From Neisseriaceae bacterium (GTDB lineage: Bacteria; Pseudomonadota; Gammaproteobacteria; Burkholderiales; Neisseriaceae), in NCBI GenBank assembly GCA_030151665.1, contig JASLDB010000007.1, positions 1 to 21,080 on the forward strand: a stretch of 21,080 nt of DNA. Direction: 5' to 3'. This document shows positions 13,167 to 21,080 of the stretch, piece after piece. Each line of letters begins with the position of its first letter. The stretch's first letter is position 1. A model generated the notes under the pieces. The model worked only from the letters and a program-made list of their open reading frames with translations, was not told where the DNA came from and did not search any database. Made by a program: the position numbers and the translations under genes.

Positions 13167-15194
13167 ATGAGTCCTATTTTGACCATGATTATCACGTTGG
13201 TGGTCGGTATTGTTATTGCCGTCATTGGTATTTTTATTTTGTTAAAAGCGTTTTATACAAAAGTACCACAAGGCACGGCTTTGATTAAAAATGGCTTGAT
13301 GTTAAGTCAACCGAAAGTCAGTTTTACAGGTGCATTTGTATTTCCAGTGATCCACATTAAAGAATTTATGAAGATTTCTTTGGTTACTTTACAAGTCGAT
13401 CGCCGTGGCAAAGATGGCTTGATTTGTAAAGATAACTTGCGTGCAGACATTACCGTGGCATTTTACTTGCGTGTGAATGAAACGGCTGACGATGTATTAA
13501 AGGTGGCAAAATCAGTGAGTGTGAATCGTGCATCTGATCAAGTCGCCTTGGATGAATTGTTTAATGCCAAGTTTTCTGAAGCTTTGAAAACCGTGGGTAA
13601 ACAATTTAATTTTGAACAGCTATTTGATGAACGCCAAAATTTTCGTGATCGAATTGTGCAAACGATTGGTGAGGATTTGAATGGTTATGCGCTAGAAGAC
13701 GTTGCCATTGATTACTTAGAGCAAACACCAGTTGATTTATTGGATAAAACCAAGATTCAAGATGCGGAAGGTATTCGCAAAATTACAGAATTGACCGCTC
13801 GAGAAGGGGTGGCAACCAATGAATTGATGCGAAACGCAGAATTGGCGATTCAAAAGAAAAACGTAGAAGCCAAAGAAGCATCCTTGGCATTGGAGCGTCA
13901 ACAAGCGACAGCAGAAGCTGCGCAGCGTCGTGAGATTGAGAGTAACCAAGCTCGCGAAACAGCGCAAACTGAAATTGTTCGAGAGCAAGAGCGTTTGCGT
14001 CAAGAAGAAGCACGCATTGCAACACAAGAGCAAATCGAAGTGCGTACCCAAAATCAACAACGTGAAATCGAAGTGGCTGAGCAAAATCGCCAACGTGCGG
14101 TGGTGATTGAAGTGGAAAAAGTCACTCGCTCCAAAGAATTGGAAGTGGTGGCTCGAGAACGCGAAGTCGAATTGCAACGCATTGAAAAAGAAAAAGCATT
14201 GGAGGTTGAACGCAAAGAAATTGCCAATGTGATTCGTGAGCGTGTATCGGTTGAAAAAACCGTTGCGCAAGAAGAAGAAAAAATTAAAGAAGTGCGTGAA
14301 GTATCAGAAGCAGAACGCATGAAAAAAGTATCGATTTTAGAAGCCGAAGCCGATGCAGAACAAGCTTTGGTTCGCCAAGTGAAGCAAGCGCAAGCGGATG
14401 AAGAAAAATCGAAACACCGTGCTGTTGAAATCAATACCTTGGCGCAAGCAGAATTAGAAGCTGCTGCCAAAGAAGCTGAAGCCAAAGCACGCATTGCTGA
14501 AGGCATGAAAGCTGAACGTGCAGCACCTGGTTTGGCTGATGCTCGTGTATTGGAAGTTACCGCTGCTGCCCGTGAAAAAGAAGGCTTGGCAACTGCACGC
14601 ATTAAGCAAGAAATGATGTTGGCAGAAGCGCGTGGTGAAGAAGAAAAAGGTTTGGCACAAGCGCGTGTATTAGAAGCACAAGCCGATGCCAAAGAAAAAG
14701 ATGGTTTGGCAGAAGCCAAAGTCTTGGAAGAAAAATTAATTGCCAAGGCGCGTGGTGAAGAACAAGTTGGTGTGGCACAAGCGAATGTGACCAAAGAACG
14801 TGGTCAAGCTGATGCCAAAGCCTTGTTGGATAAATTCAATGCTGAAGCTGAGGGCTTAACCAAGAAATTTGTGGCTTTGGCTAATATGAGCGAAAGCACC
14901 CGTTCACACGAAGAATTCCGTTTGCAACTTGAAAAAGAATTGAACGAAACATTAACGGCCATTGCTGCAAATAAAGACATTGCCAAAGACCAAGCAGAAG
15001 TTTTGGCTGCTGCATTGTCTAAAGCGAAAGTGGAATTGGTTGGTGGTGGTGGTGAATACTTTAATTCATTCGCTAAATCATTGTCGATTGGCAAGAGCAT
15101 TGAAGGTGTTGTTGGCAAAAGCCCAATGGTGCAAGATTTACTCAGCCGCTTCTTGGGCGGTCAGAAAACTGATTCATTGAACAATATGGATTAA
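13167..15194 (+). CDS. yqiK: Flotillin-like SPFH/band-7 protein (YqiK type)
   Basis: This 675-residue protein has an N-terminal membrane anchor at about 5-28, an SPFH/band-7 domain (about 33-205, including VPQGTALIKNG, QVDRRGKDG and DLNGYALEDVAIDYLEQTP), and then a very long charged helical region typical of flotillins. Residues 455-550 hold tandem repeats beginning with GLADARVLE, GLATARI, GLAQARVLE, GLAEAKVLE and GVAQANV. Their starts (455, 473, 495, 513, 535) alternate 18 and 22 apart, making a 40-residue (120-bp) super-repeat. It is longer than E. coli YqiK (about 550). AAGGAAAG precedes the ATG. Flotillins oligomerise into membrane scaffolds and organise protein complexes. Its place between pspA-like and AAA+ genes suggests it anchors the system to the membrane. 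Confidence 0.85.
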   Translation: MSPILTMIITLVVGIVIAVIGIFILLKAFYTKVPQGTALIKNGLMLSQPKVSFTGAFVFPVIHIKEFMKISLVTLQVDRRGKDGLICKDNLRADITVAFYLRVNETADDVLKVAKSVSVNRASDQVALDELFNAKFSEALKTVGKQFNFEQLFDERQNFRDRIVQTIGEDLNGYALEDVAIDYLEQTPVDLLDKTKIQDAEGIRKITELTAREGVATNELMRNAELAIQKKNVEAKEASLALERQQATAEAAQRREIESNQARETAQTEIVREQERLRQEEARIATQEQIEVRTQNQQREIEVAEQNRQRAVVIEVEKVTRSKELEVVAREREVELQRIEKEKALEVERKEIANVIRERVSVEKTVAQEEEKIKEVREVSEAERMKKVSILEAEADAEQALVRQVKQAQADEEKSKHRAVEINTLAQAELEAAAKEAEAKARIAEGMKAERAAPGLADARVLEVTAAAREKEGLATARIKQEMMLAEARGEEEKGLAQARVLEAQADAKEKDGLAEAKVLEEKLIAKARGEEQVGVAQANVTKERGQADAKALLDKFNAEAEGLTKKFVALANMSESTRSHEEFRLQLEKELNETLTAIAANKDIAKDQAEVLAAALSKAKVELVGGGGEYFNSFAKSLSIGKSIEGVVGKSPMVQDLLSRFLGGQKTDSLNNMD

Positions 15195-15198
15195 ACAC

Positions 15199-15226
15199 AA
15201 CAACAGGGGCTTTGGCTCCTGTTGTT
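15199..15226 (+). other. Intra-operon hairpin between flotillin and ATPase genes
   Basis: A 12-bp stem (AACAACAGGGGC with GCTCCTGTTGTT, one G-U pair) closes a 4-base loop five bases after the flotillin stop. No T-run follows, so full termination is unlikely. It may stabilise the upstream mRNA or partially reduce expression of the giant ATPase. The 85-bp gap here is the longest within the operon. Confidence 0.55.
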
Positions 15227-15279
15227 ACCATGGGCGATTGATTTAAATCGTGATTGAATCGGTTTGGTAAGGATGGAAG

Positions 15280-18200
15280 ATGCAAAAAGCGGTCGATAAC
15301 GAACAACAAATAGATGCTGCTGTTGCCGAAGGTGGCGCTTATGATGTGCTGTATAAGCGCTTGCAAGGGCAAGGCAGTAGACTTTATACATTTACACAAG
15401 AATTAAACCAAGAGCGCCAGCAGGTTTTTGGTGATACCAGCATGAAGGTGCAAACCCGCATCCGTATTCGCACAGAGAATAATTGTGTTGCTCGAGACAT
15501 TGTGCGGGTGGGTGATTGCTTGTTACTTGGTTATAACGTTTTTATTGGTTTGAAAAAAGAAACCGCCATTAATGATGTGTTTGCTTTGTATCGCCTAGTC
15601 GACATTGAGGATGGCTATGAAGTAGAAGATTTGTCGGTGAGCGATGCTGCATTTTTGAATGACCCACGTTTTGTGATGGATTTTAATGAGCTGCATGCTT
15701 ATTACAGCAATACCCGTTTGATGCAGTTGGTGGTGCGCCAAGATAAATTATTGGCAGCATTTCAAATTGGTGAGCGTTTAACCGATATTCGGGTATTTCG
15801 TTGGGCATTGCCAGTTGATGGCAATATGAATGATGCCAAGTACATTGATAACCGTGGCGATCAAGATATTCAATTGCCAGCGGCTTATGATTTTGAATGG
15901 TTACCATGTACTCGGCGCATGTTGGTGGAAACGGGCAAGCGAGCTTATTGGAATATTGAAGACACTTTGTTTTTGGAAGTGAAAAAAGGCGTGTTGTCGA
16001 TTCAAATTGAAGACAATACTGCTACAGGCCTGACCATTCATGAAGAGATTTTGCAAGATGAAAATCAATCTTTAAACGATATTCGCCTTGAATTTGCACG
16101 CTTAGGCAGTTTGCTGTTGCTGCGTTTTTTACCTTATCGAGAACAGGCTTGGCGCTATTTGGTGTTCAACGATTTGAATAAAAGCATGGTGCGAATTGAT
16201 GCCATTAGCCAAGCTTGTATTCAATTGCCTGAAGACCACGGTATTATTTTTCCGGGCGGTTATTATTTACAAAATGGTGAGCACAAAACATTTGATTTGA
16301 ACATGGATAAAATGCTGTTTGAACGCAGCATTAAATCACCCAATGGCCAAGATGTTTTGTATGCGTTTTATGAAGAAGAAGATGGTGCATCGGTATTGTT
16401 AAATTACGATGTGGTGTCTAGGCAATTGCAAAATCCTATTTTTGGGCATGGTTATGCTCGATATGAAGATGGGCGCATGGTTATTTTTGCAGCAGAAAGC
16501 AATGAACCGACACGGGTTCACCCCATGCAAGTTTGGCAAACGCCTTATTACAGCGATGTATTTGCTGCCAATATGCCCAAAGTCAGTGGTTTTTTTGGTC
16601 GTGTTGGCAACCGTGAGTTGGTGCGGGGGATTTCGGATTTATTGGAAATTAGCCGGTTGATTCAATCAAATACTGTGTCAATCGAGCATTACACCAGTTT
16701 GTGCCAGAGTGTTAAACGCGTTTTTGATGCTTATCATTGGTTGGATGAACAGGTATTAAGTGAGTTGTCGCCTTTACTTAAAGAAGTGGCGGCAACCGCT
16801 GAGTTGGTCTTGGATGAATATGAAAAAGTCCAAGGCATTCAAGCACAATCTAAGGCGGCATTAGCAAATGCAGAACATCAGCAACAAGCATTATTGCAAA
16901 CCTTGTTGCCAGATAGTTGGCAATTGATTTCGGATTATGTTGAGGCATTAAATGGCTTAACAGCTCAACGTGGTTTGTTATTGACCATTAAAGATTTGCG
17001 CTATATTGATGTGGACGCTATTTTGCAAATGGAAGCTGATTTGCAAGCGGCTCATGAAAAAGTGGTGCTTGCCACCGTTGAATTCTTATCACAAAAAAGT
17101 GCGTTTGAGCCGTATTACCAAAGTTTAAATGAATTGGACTTGGCTGTTGAACAAGCCCAAACAGTCAGTTTGTTACAAATACCATTGGATCAGATGAACC
17201 AAATGAGCAGTGATTTGGACATGTTGACTCAATTGGTGAGTACTTTGCAAGTTGATGATGCCACACAAAAAACGCACATGATTGAAGCCATCACCACTGT
17301 TTTTGCTAAACTGAATCAAGGCAAAGCATTGGCGGCTCAGCGTCGCAAAAATTTATTAACGTCTGAAACCTTGCAGCAATTCGGTGCACAGTTCCAATTG
17401 TTTAACCAAAGTGTCACAAGTGCCTTGTCTTTGGCCAATTCTCCTGAAAGTTGCGATGAGCAACTGTCTAAATTATTGGTGCAATTGGAAGATTTTGAAT
17501 CGGCATTTGGTGAACATGAAGCCTATTTAACCGATATTCTCAATAAGCGAGAAGAGGTCTTAGAAAGTTTTGAGTCGCATAAGCAAAGTTTGTTAGACGA
17601 TAGACAGCGTAAGGCACAAGCCATTCAGGATGCTGCTTTGCGAATTATCGAAACCATGCCAAGGCGTTTGGAGCGATTGCAAACCATTGAAGAAATTAAC
17701 GCTTTTTTTGCGGCTGATGCTTTGGTTTTGAAACTAAAAGAGTTGGTGCAGCGGTTACGGGATTTGCAAGACGGAATGCGGGCTGATGACATTGAAGCTC
17801 GATTGAAAAGCACTCAAGACAACGTCATGCGTGCCTTGCGTGACAAAACAGAATTGTTTGAAGATGATGGTCGTGTCATTCGTTTGGGCAAGCATCGTTT
17901 TAGTGTGAATACACAGGCTTTGGACATTACCTTGTTACCACGCAATGGGCAATTGAATATTCATTTGAGTGGAACCGATTATTTTGAACCCACACAAAAA
18001 GCAGAATTTGATGCTTTAAAAGATTTTTGGCAAGTGGTGCATGAATCTGAATCTGGGCAATTGTACCGAGCCGAGTACTTGGCTGTGCAATTTTTGAAAG
18101 CCGCCCGTGCAGAAGAGGGGGATTTACATTGGCAAGATGTGAAAAACCATGTGCATGATTTGGCAGTGCTAACGCAGCAAGTTCGCCAATATGCAACCCC

Positions 18201-20241
18201 ACGCTACAAAGAAGGCTATGAAAAAGGTGTGCATGACCATGATGCTGCTTTGATTATTCAGGCCATTTTGCCAGTGGCTGAATATGCAGGATTGCTGCGT
18301 TATGGTGCATCTGCCCGTGCTTTGGCTTATTTTTTCTGGCATACACAAGCAGCAGAGCAAAAAAGCCTATTACTGGATCGCGCCAAATCCAATCATGCCA
18401 TTTTGCAAGTGTTTGCTTATCCTGCCGGGGTGACTGCCTTACAAGCACAATTGCACCAAGACATGGAAAAATTTGTTGTGGCGCATGAACTGGCTTTTGC
18501 TGAGCAAAGCATCCTGACTGCCGCTGAATTTTTGGTGGCTTGGTTGGCGCAAAATGACACGCCTGAATGGGTGGTGAGTAAGTATGCTGCCCAATTGGCA
18601 CATGGTTTGCAAGTGCGATTGGAAGAGCAGCATGTGTGGTCTGATTTTCAATCGACCTTGGCGCGATTAGCAGCATTTCCCCATTTGCAATGGCAGCAAT
18701 TAAGCAATGCTTTATATGGCTTAAGCCAAGTGGACGAAGAATTATCATTGTTAACGCATTATATTGATGAAGCCGTGGCCATGTTGATTTTGCAAAATGA
18801 GCAAATCTTCCATGTGAGTGAAGTGGCTTTGCAAGTGACGGTTAATCAATTATTGGGTAGCCATGTCTTGATTGAAGAGCGGGCATTGACGGTTTCATTG
18901 GATACTTTATTGGAGCGTGTTCGCTACCAAAATGAAGTGTTTATTCCGCAGTTGCGACGCTATCATTCCTTGCGCGCTGATGTGTTAAAAGATGAGGCCA
19001 ATCATTTGCGCTTGGATGAATTTAGGGCAAAACCCCTGACATCGTTTGTGCGAAATCAATTGATTCAACAAGTGTATTTGCCTGTCATTGGTGATAATTT
19101 GGCCAAGCAAATGGGAACGGTGGGTGAGAGCAAACGCACGGACTTAATGGGTTTGTTGATGTTAATTTCTCCACCCGGTTACGGTAAGACCACTTTGATG
19201 GAGTATGTGGCGGCTCGTTTGGGTTTGATTTTCATGAAAATCAATGGACCATCCTTGGGGCACCGAGTGTATTCATTAGACCCTGCCCAAGCACCAGATT
19301 CGACCTCCGCGCAAGAATTAGAGAAATTGAATTTGGCATTGGAAATGGGCAATAATGTGATGCTGTATGTGGATGATATCCAGCACACCAGTTCAGAATT
19401 TTTGCAAAAATTTATTTCATTGTGTGATGGCACAAGGCGAATTGATGGTGTTTGGCGTGGTCAAACCAAAACATACGATATGCGTGGGCGCCGTTTTTGT
19501 GTGGTGATGGCGGGCAACCCTTATACAGAATCGGGTGAAGTGTTTCAGATTCCAGATATGCTAGCGAACCGTGCTGACGTTTATAACTTGGGTGAAACCT
19601 TGGGCAATATGCAAGAGGCCTTTAACCTAAGCTATTTGGAAAATAGCTTAACGTCCAATCCTATTTTGGCACCATTGGCAACACGTGACATGCAAGATGT
19701 GTACACCTTTATTGATAAAGCTGCTGGCAAAGACATTGCCAATACAGATTTTACTTATCATTATAGCAGTGCTGAAATCCAAGAAATTACCCAAGTATTT
19801 AGTCATTTACTGAAGGTAAGAGAAGTATTGGCTAAGGTGAATGCAGCGTATATTGCCAGTGCTGCCCAAAGTGATGATTACCGAACTGAACCTGCATTTA
19901 AATTACAAGGCAGTTATCGCAATATGAATAAAATGGTGGAGAAAGTATCTGCCATTATGAATGATGTGGAACTGAATCAGTTGGTTTCTGACCATTACCA
20001 AGGTGAGGCACAATTGTTAACCACCAAAGCAGAAGAGAATTTATTAAAATTGTCAGATTTGCGAGGGGTGTTAACGGCAGAAGAAAAAGAGCGTTGGTTA
20101 CAAATTAAAACAGAATTTGTGCACCAACGTAAACATGGCAAAGGCAGTGAAGGCACCGCTAAAATGATGGTGGATGAGCTGCAAAACTTATCCGATGCGC
20201 TCAAAGCCTTAACCGCGAAAGCCATTGTATTTAAGAAGTAA
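15280..20241 (+). CDS. Giant AAA+ ATPase of the DUF3686 ('DNA repair ATPase') type
   Basis: This encodes 1653 residues. Residues 1 to about 430 form a beta-rich N-terminal region; together with the following helices it resembles the DUF3686 family, whose members are often labelled DNA-repair ATPases on weak grounds. Residues 450-860 are helical with coiled coils (about 500-545 and 755-810). A short beta segment spans about 868-897, and more helices reach about 1260. The AAA+ module follows: Walker A PPGYGKTT (1298-1305), Walker B VMLYVDD (1360-1366, with Asp in place of the usual Glu), a sensor-1 Asn in VVMAGNPYTESG, and LANRADVYNL as the likely arginine-finger region. There is no signal peptide and no transmembrane segment. 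It is the last gene of the operon. A motor that remodels the PspA/flotillin assembly is inferred; a direct DNA role is not supported by any visible nuclease or DNA-binding motif. Confidence 0.85.
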   Translation: MQKAVDNEQQIDAAVAEGGAYDVLYKRLQGQGSRLYTFTQELNQERQQVFGDTSMKVQTRIRIRTENNCVARDIVRVGDCLLLGYNVFIGLKKETAINDVFALYRLVDIEDGYEVEDLSVSDAAFLNDPRFVMDFNELHAYYSNTRLMQLVVRQDKLLAAFQIGERLTDIRVFRWALPVDGNMNDAKYIDNRGDQDIQLPAAYDFEWLPCTRRMLVETGKRAYWNIEDTLFLEVKKGVLSIQIEDNTATGLTIHEEILQDENQSLNDIRLEFARLGSLLLLRFLPYREQAWRYLVFNDLNKSMVRIDAISQACIQLPEDHGIIFPGGYYLQNGEHKTFDLNMDKMLFERSIKSPNGQDVLYAFYEEEDGASVLLNYDVVSRQLQNPIFGHGYARYEDGRMVIFAAESNEPTRVHPMQVWQTPYYSDVFAANMPKVSGFFGRVGNRELVRGISDLLEISRLIQSNTVSIEHYTSLCQSVKRVFDAYHWLDEQVLSELSPLLKEVAATAELVLDEYEKVQGIQAQSKAALANAEHQQQALLQTLLPDSWQLISDYVEALNGLTAQRGLLLTIKDLRYIDVDAILQMEADLQAAHEKVVLATVEFLSQKSAFEPYYQSLNELDLAVEQAQTVSLLQIPLDQMNQMSSDLDMLTQLVSTLQVDDATQKTHMIEAITTVFAKLNQGKALAAQRRKNLLTSETLQQFGAQFQLFNQSVTSALSLANSPESCDEQLSKLLVQLEDFESAFGEHEAYLTDILNKREEVLESFESHKQSLLDDRQRKAQAIQDAALRIIETMPRRLERLQTIEEINAFFAADALVLKLKELVQRLRDLQDGMRADDIEARLKSTQDNVMRALRDKTELFEDDGRVIRLGKHRFSVNTQALDITLLPRNGQLNIHLSGTDYFEPTQKAEFDALKDFWQVVHESESGQLYRAEYLAVQFLKAARAEEGDLHWQDVKNHVHDLAVLTQQVRQYATPRYKEGYEKGVHDHDAALIIQAILPVAEYAGLLRYGASARALAYFFWHTQAAEQKSLLLDRAKSNHAILQVFAYPAGVTALQAQLHQDMEKFVVAHELAFAEQSILTAAEFLVAWLAQNDTPEWVVSKYAAQLAHGLQVRLEEQHVWSDFQSTLARLAAFPHLQWQQLSNALYGLSQVDEELSLLTHYIDEAVAMLILQNEQIFHVSEVALQVTVNQLLGSHVLIEERALTVSLDTLLERVRYQNEVFIPQLRRYHSLRADVLKDEANHLRLDEFRAKPLTSFVRNQLIQQVYLPVIGDNLAKQMGTVGESKRTDLMGLLMLISPPGYGKTTLMEYVAARLGLIFMKINGPSLGHRVYSLDPAQAPDSTSAQELEKLNLALEMGNNVMLYVDDIQHTSSEFLQKFISLCDGTRRIDGVWRGQTKTYDMRGRRFCVVMAGNPYTESGEVFQIPDMLANRADVYNLGETLGNMQEAFNLSYLENSLTSNPILAPLATRDMQDVYTFIDKAAGKDIANTDFTYHYSSAEIQEITQVFSHLLKVREVLAKVNAAYIASAAQSDDYRTEPAFKLQGSYRNMNKMVEKVSAIMNDVELNQLVSDHYQGEAQLLTTKAEENLLKLSDLRGVLTAEEKERWLQIKTEFVHQRKHGKGSEGTAKMMVDELQNLSDALKALTAKAIVFKK

Positions 20242-20252
20242 CAGCAAAAGTC

Positions 20253-20290
20253 AAAAAGCCTTGTCTAGAGAATATCGACAAGGCTTTTTT
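20253..20290 (+). terminator. Intrinsic terminator of the five-gene operon
   Basis: A perfect 13-bp stem (AAAAAGCCTTGTC, 20253-20265; GACAAGGCTTTTT, 20277-20289) with an 11-base loop ends in a T-run. It begins 11 bp after the ATPase stop codon. The A-rich ascending arm could also serve the opposite strand. Confidence 0.9.
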
Positions 20291-20494
20291 AAACAACGAA
20301 TATTTTCAATGGCTTGATGTTGTTGGTAGATTGCGCTACAATTATTTTTTAAAAAATTTATTGATATTTAAAAATCAATTTACAAAAGCTATTACTCTTA
20401 TCAAGATATTCAATCACCACATGTGTGTTTTTTCGTTACACTGACTGTATTGAAATTCAACAGACACACAACGAACTTATTTAAGGAGTTAAAA

Positions 20495-21061
20495 ATGGTT
20501 GCTAACGTAAACACCCAAATCAAACCTTTCAATGCCACTGCTTTTCGTCAAGGCAAATTTGTAGAAATTTCTGAAAAAGATGTACAAGGCAAATGGGCTG
20601 TATTCTTCTTTTACCCAGCTGACTTCACTTTTGTTTGTCCTACTGAATTGGGCGACTTGGCTGATCATTATGCACAATTGCAAGACATGGGCGTTGAAGT
20701 GTTCTCTGTATCGACTGATACCCATTTCACTCACAAAGCTTGGCACGATTCTTCTGATACCATCGGTAAAATCCAATACTACATGGTAGGTGACCAAACA
20801 TTTAACTTGGCAAACAACTTCGGTGTATTGCGTGTAGGCCAAGGCTTGGCAGACCGTGCAACATTTGTGATTGACCCACAAGGCACTATCCAAGCTGTTG
20901 AAGTGACTGCTGAAGGCATTGGCCGTGATGCAAGCGATTTGATTCGCAAAATTAAAGCTGCTCAATATGTTGCTGCTCACCCAGGCGAAGTTTGTCCAGC
21001 TAAATGGAAAGAAGGCGAAAAAACATTGGCACCATCTTTGGACTTGGTTGGTAAAATCTAA
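20495..21061 (+). CDS. ahpC: Alkyl hydroperoxide reductase subunit C (typical 2-Cys peroxiredoxin)
   Basis: This 188-residue cytoplasmic enzyme reduces hydrogen peroxide and organic hydroperoxides. The motif PADFTFVCPTEL places Pro41, Thr45 and the peroxidatic Cys48. The resolving Cys167 lies in HPGEVCPAKWKEG. Arg121 (DRATFVID) completes the active site. Length and motifs fit the AhpC branch throughout. AAGGAG, about eight bases before ATG 20495, fixes the start; an upstream in-frame ATG at 20423 lies in the leader and is rejected. Codon use is more biased than in its neighbours (for example CGT, AAA, GGC), as expected for a highly expressed gene. The 204 bp between the operon terminator and this gene are AT-rich; I saw no certain promoter or OxyR site. 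The reductase gene ahpF is not in the window. Confidence 0.95.
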   Translation: MVANVNTQIKPFNATAFRQGKFVEISEKDVQGKWAVFFFYPADFTFVCPTELGDLADHYAQLQDMGVEVFSVSTDTHFTHKAWHDSSDTIGKIQYYMVGDQTFNLANNFGVLRVGQGLADRATFVIDPQGTIQAVEVTAEGIGRDASDLIRKIKAAQYVAAHPGEVCPAKWKEGEKTLAPSLDLVGKI

Positions 21062-21080
21062 GTTTTAAAATAAATGACTA

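Noticed and set aside
14054..14794. 246-residue open frame on the minus strand inside the flotillin gene
   Set aside because: It is antisense to the Ala/Glu-rich repeat region, Ser/Ala/Phe-rich as expected of a mirror frame, with no start context or recognisable domain.
18254..18748. 164-residue minus-strand open frame inside the giant ATPase gene
   Set aside because: It is a shadow of a well-supported coding frame, with odd composition and no known motif.
15280..20241. Function of the giant ATPase as a DNA-repair enzyme
   Set aside because: The common family label is not backed by any visible nuclease, helicase or DNA-binding motif, and all the neighbours are membrane-associated proteins.
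20291..20494. OxyR site or defined promoter upstream of ahpC
   Set aside because: TTTACA at 20379 could be a -35, but no -10 at a proper distance was found, and the ATAG/CTAT pattern of OxyR sites is not convincing.
1..21080. Neisseria-type DNA uptake sequence as a taxonomic marker
   Set aside because: I did not see GCCGTCTGAA or its common variants while reading, so the family-level assignment stays open.
1..21080. CRISPR arrays, tRNA or rRNA genes, transposases
   Set aside because: No regularly spaced repeats, no cloverleaf-like segments and no transposase-like frames were found.

Overview
The window is AT-rich, densely coding bacterial DNA from a Gram-negative organism. Evidence for an outer membrane includes an OmpX-like beta-barrel, a diderm-type lipoprotein signal, and several Sec-exported disulfide-rich proteins. 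The gene families (DUF2170/YjfI, YjfJ-type PspA, YqiJ, YqiK flotillin, AhpC, PhoB-type boxes) point to Proteobacteria. An AT-rich member of the beta or gamma classes (for example a Neisseriaceae- or Moraxellaceae-like organism) is plausible, but the sequence alone does not settle it. No tRNA, rRNA, CRISPR array, insertion sequence or phage gene was seen.

Layout: (1) 1-721: an inverted repeat at the left edge and a minus-strand small outer-membrane beta-barrel gene. (2) 722-5705: a plus-strand five-gene operon preceded by what read as two PhoB-dependent promoter regions. It encodes a lipoprotein substrate-binding protein, a cytoplasmic alkaline-phosphatase-superfamily phosphodiesterase, two permeases and an ATPase, and ends in a very long perfect hairpin. 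The simplest reading is import of an organophosphorus compound under phosphate starvation, followed by its hydrolysis in the cytoplasm. (3) 5743-7619: two overlapping genes for RlaP-like nucleotidyltransferases, then a terminator. (4) 7746-9534, minus strand: three small exported proteins, two of them DUF4189 paralogues with eight matching cysteines. (5) 9667-10701, minus strand: a DUF805 membrane protein with an extra N-terminal domain and its terminator. (6) 11046-20290: a plus-strand five-gene operon with a strong promoter, a 34-bp near-perfect palindrome over the promoter edge and an apparently leaderless first gene. It encodes YjfI (DUF2170), a PspA/IM30 (ESCRT-III superfamily) protein, a YqiJ-like membrane/OB-fold protein, a YqiK-type flotillin with a 40-residue internal repeat, and a 1653-residue AAA+ ATPase of the DUF3686 type. 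(7) 20495-21061: the peroxiredoxin ahpC.

The most interesting system is region 6. In E. coli the yjfIJ and yqiJK genes lie in separate loci. Here they form one operon with a giant AAA+ ATPase. A PspA polymer-former, a flotillin scaffold, an OB-fold membrane partner and a dedicated AAA+ motor together suggest a membrane-repair or membrane-remodelling machine, by analogy with ESCRT-III and its AAA+ ATPase Vps4. That functional reading is inference. The gene identities and the operon structure are well supported by the sequence.
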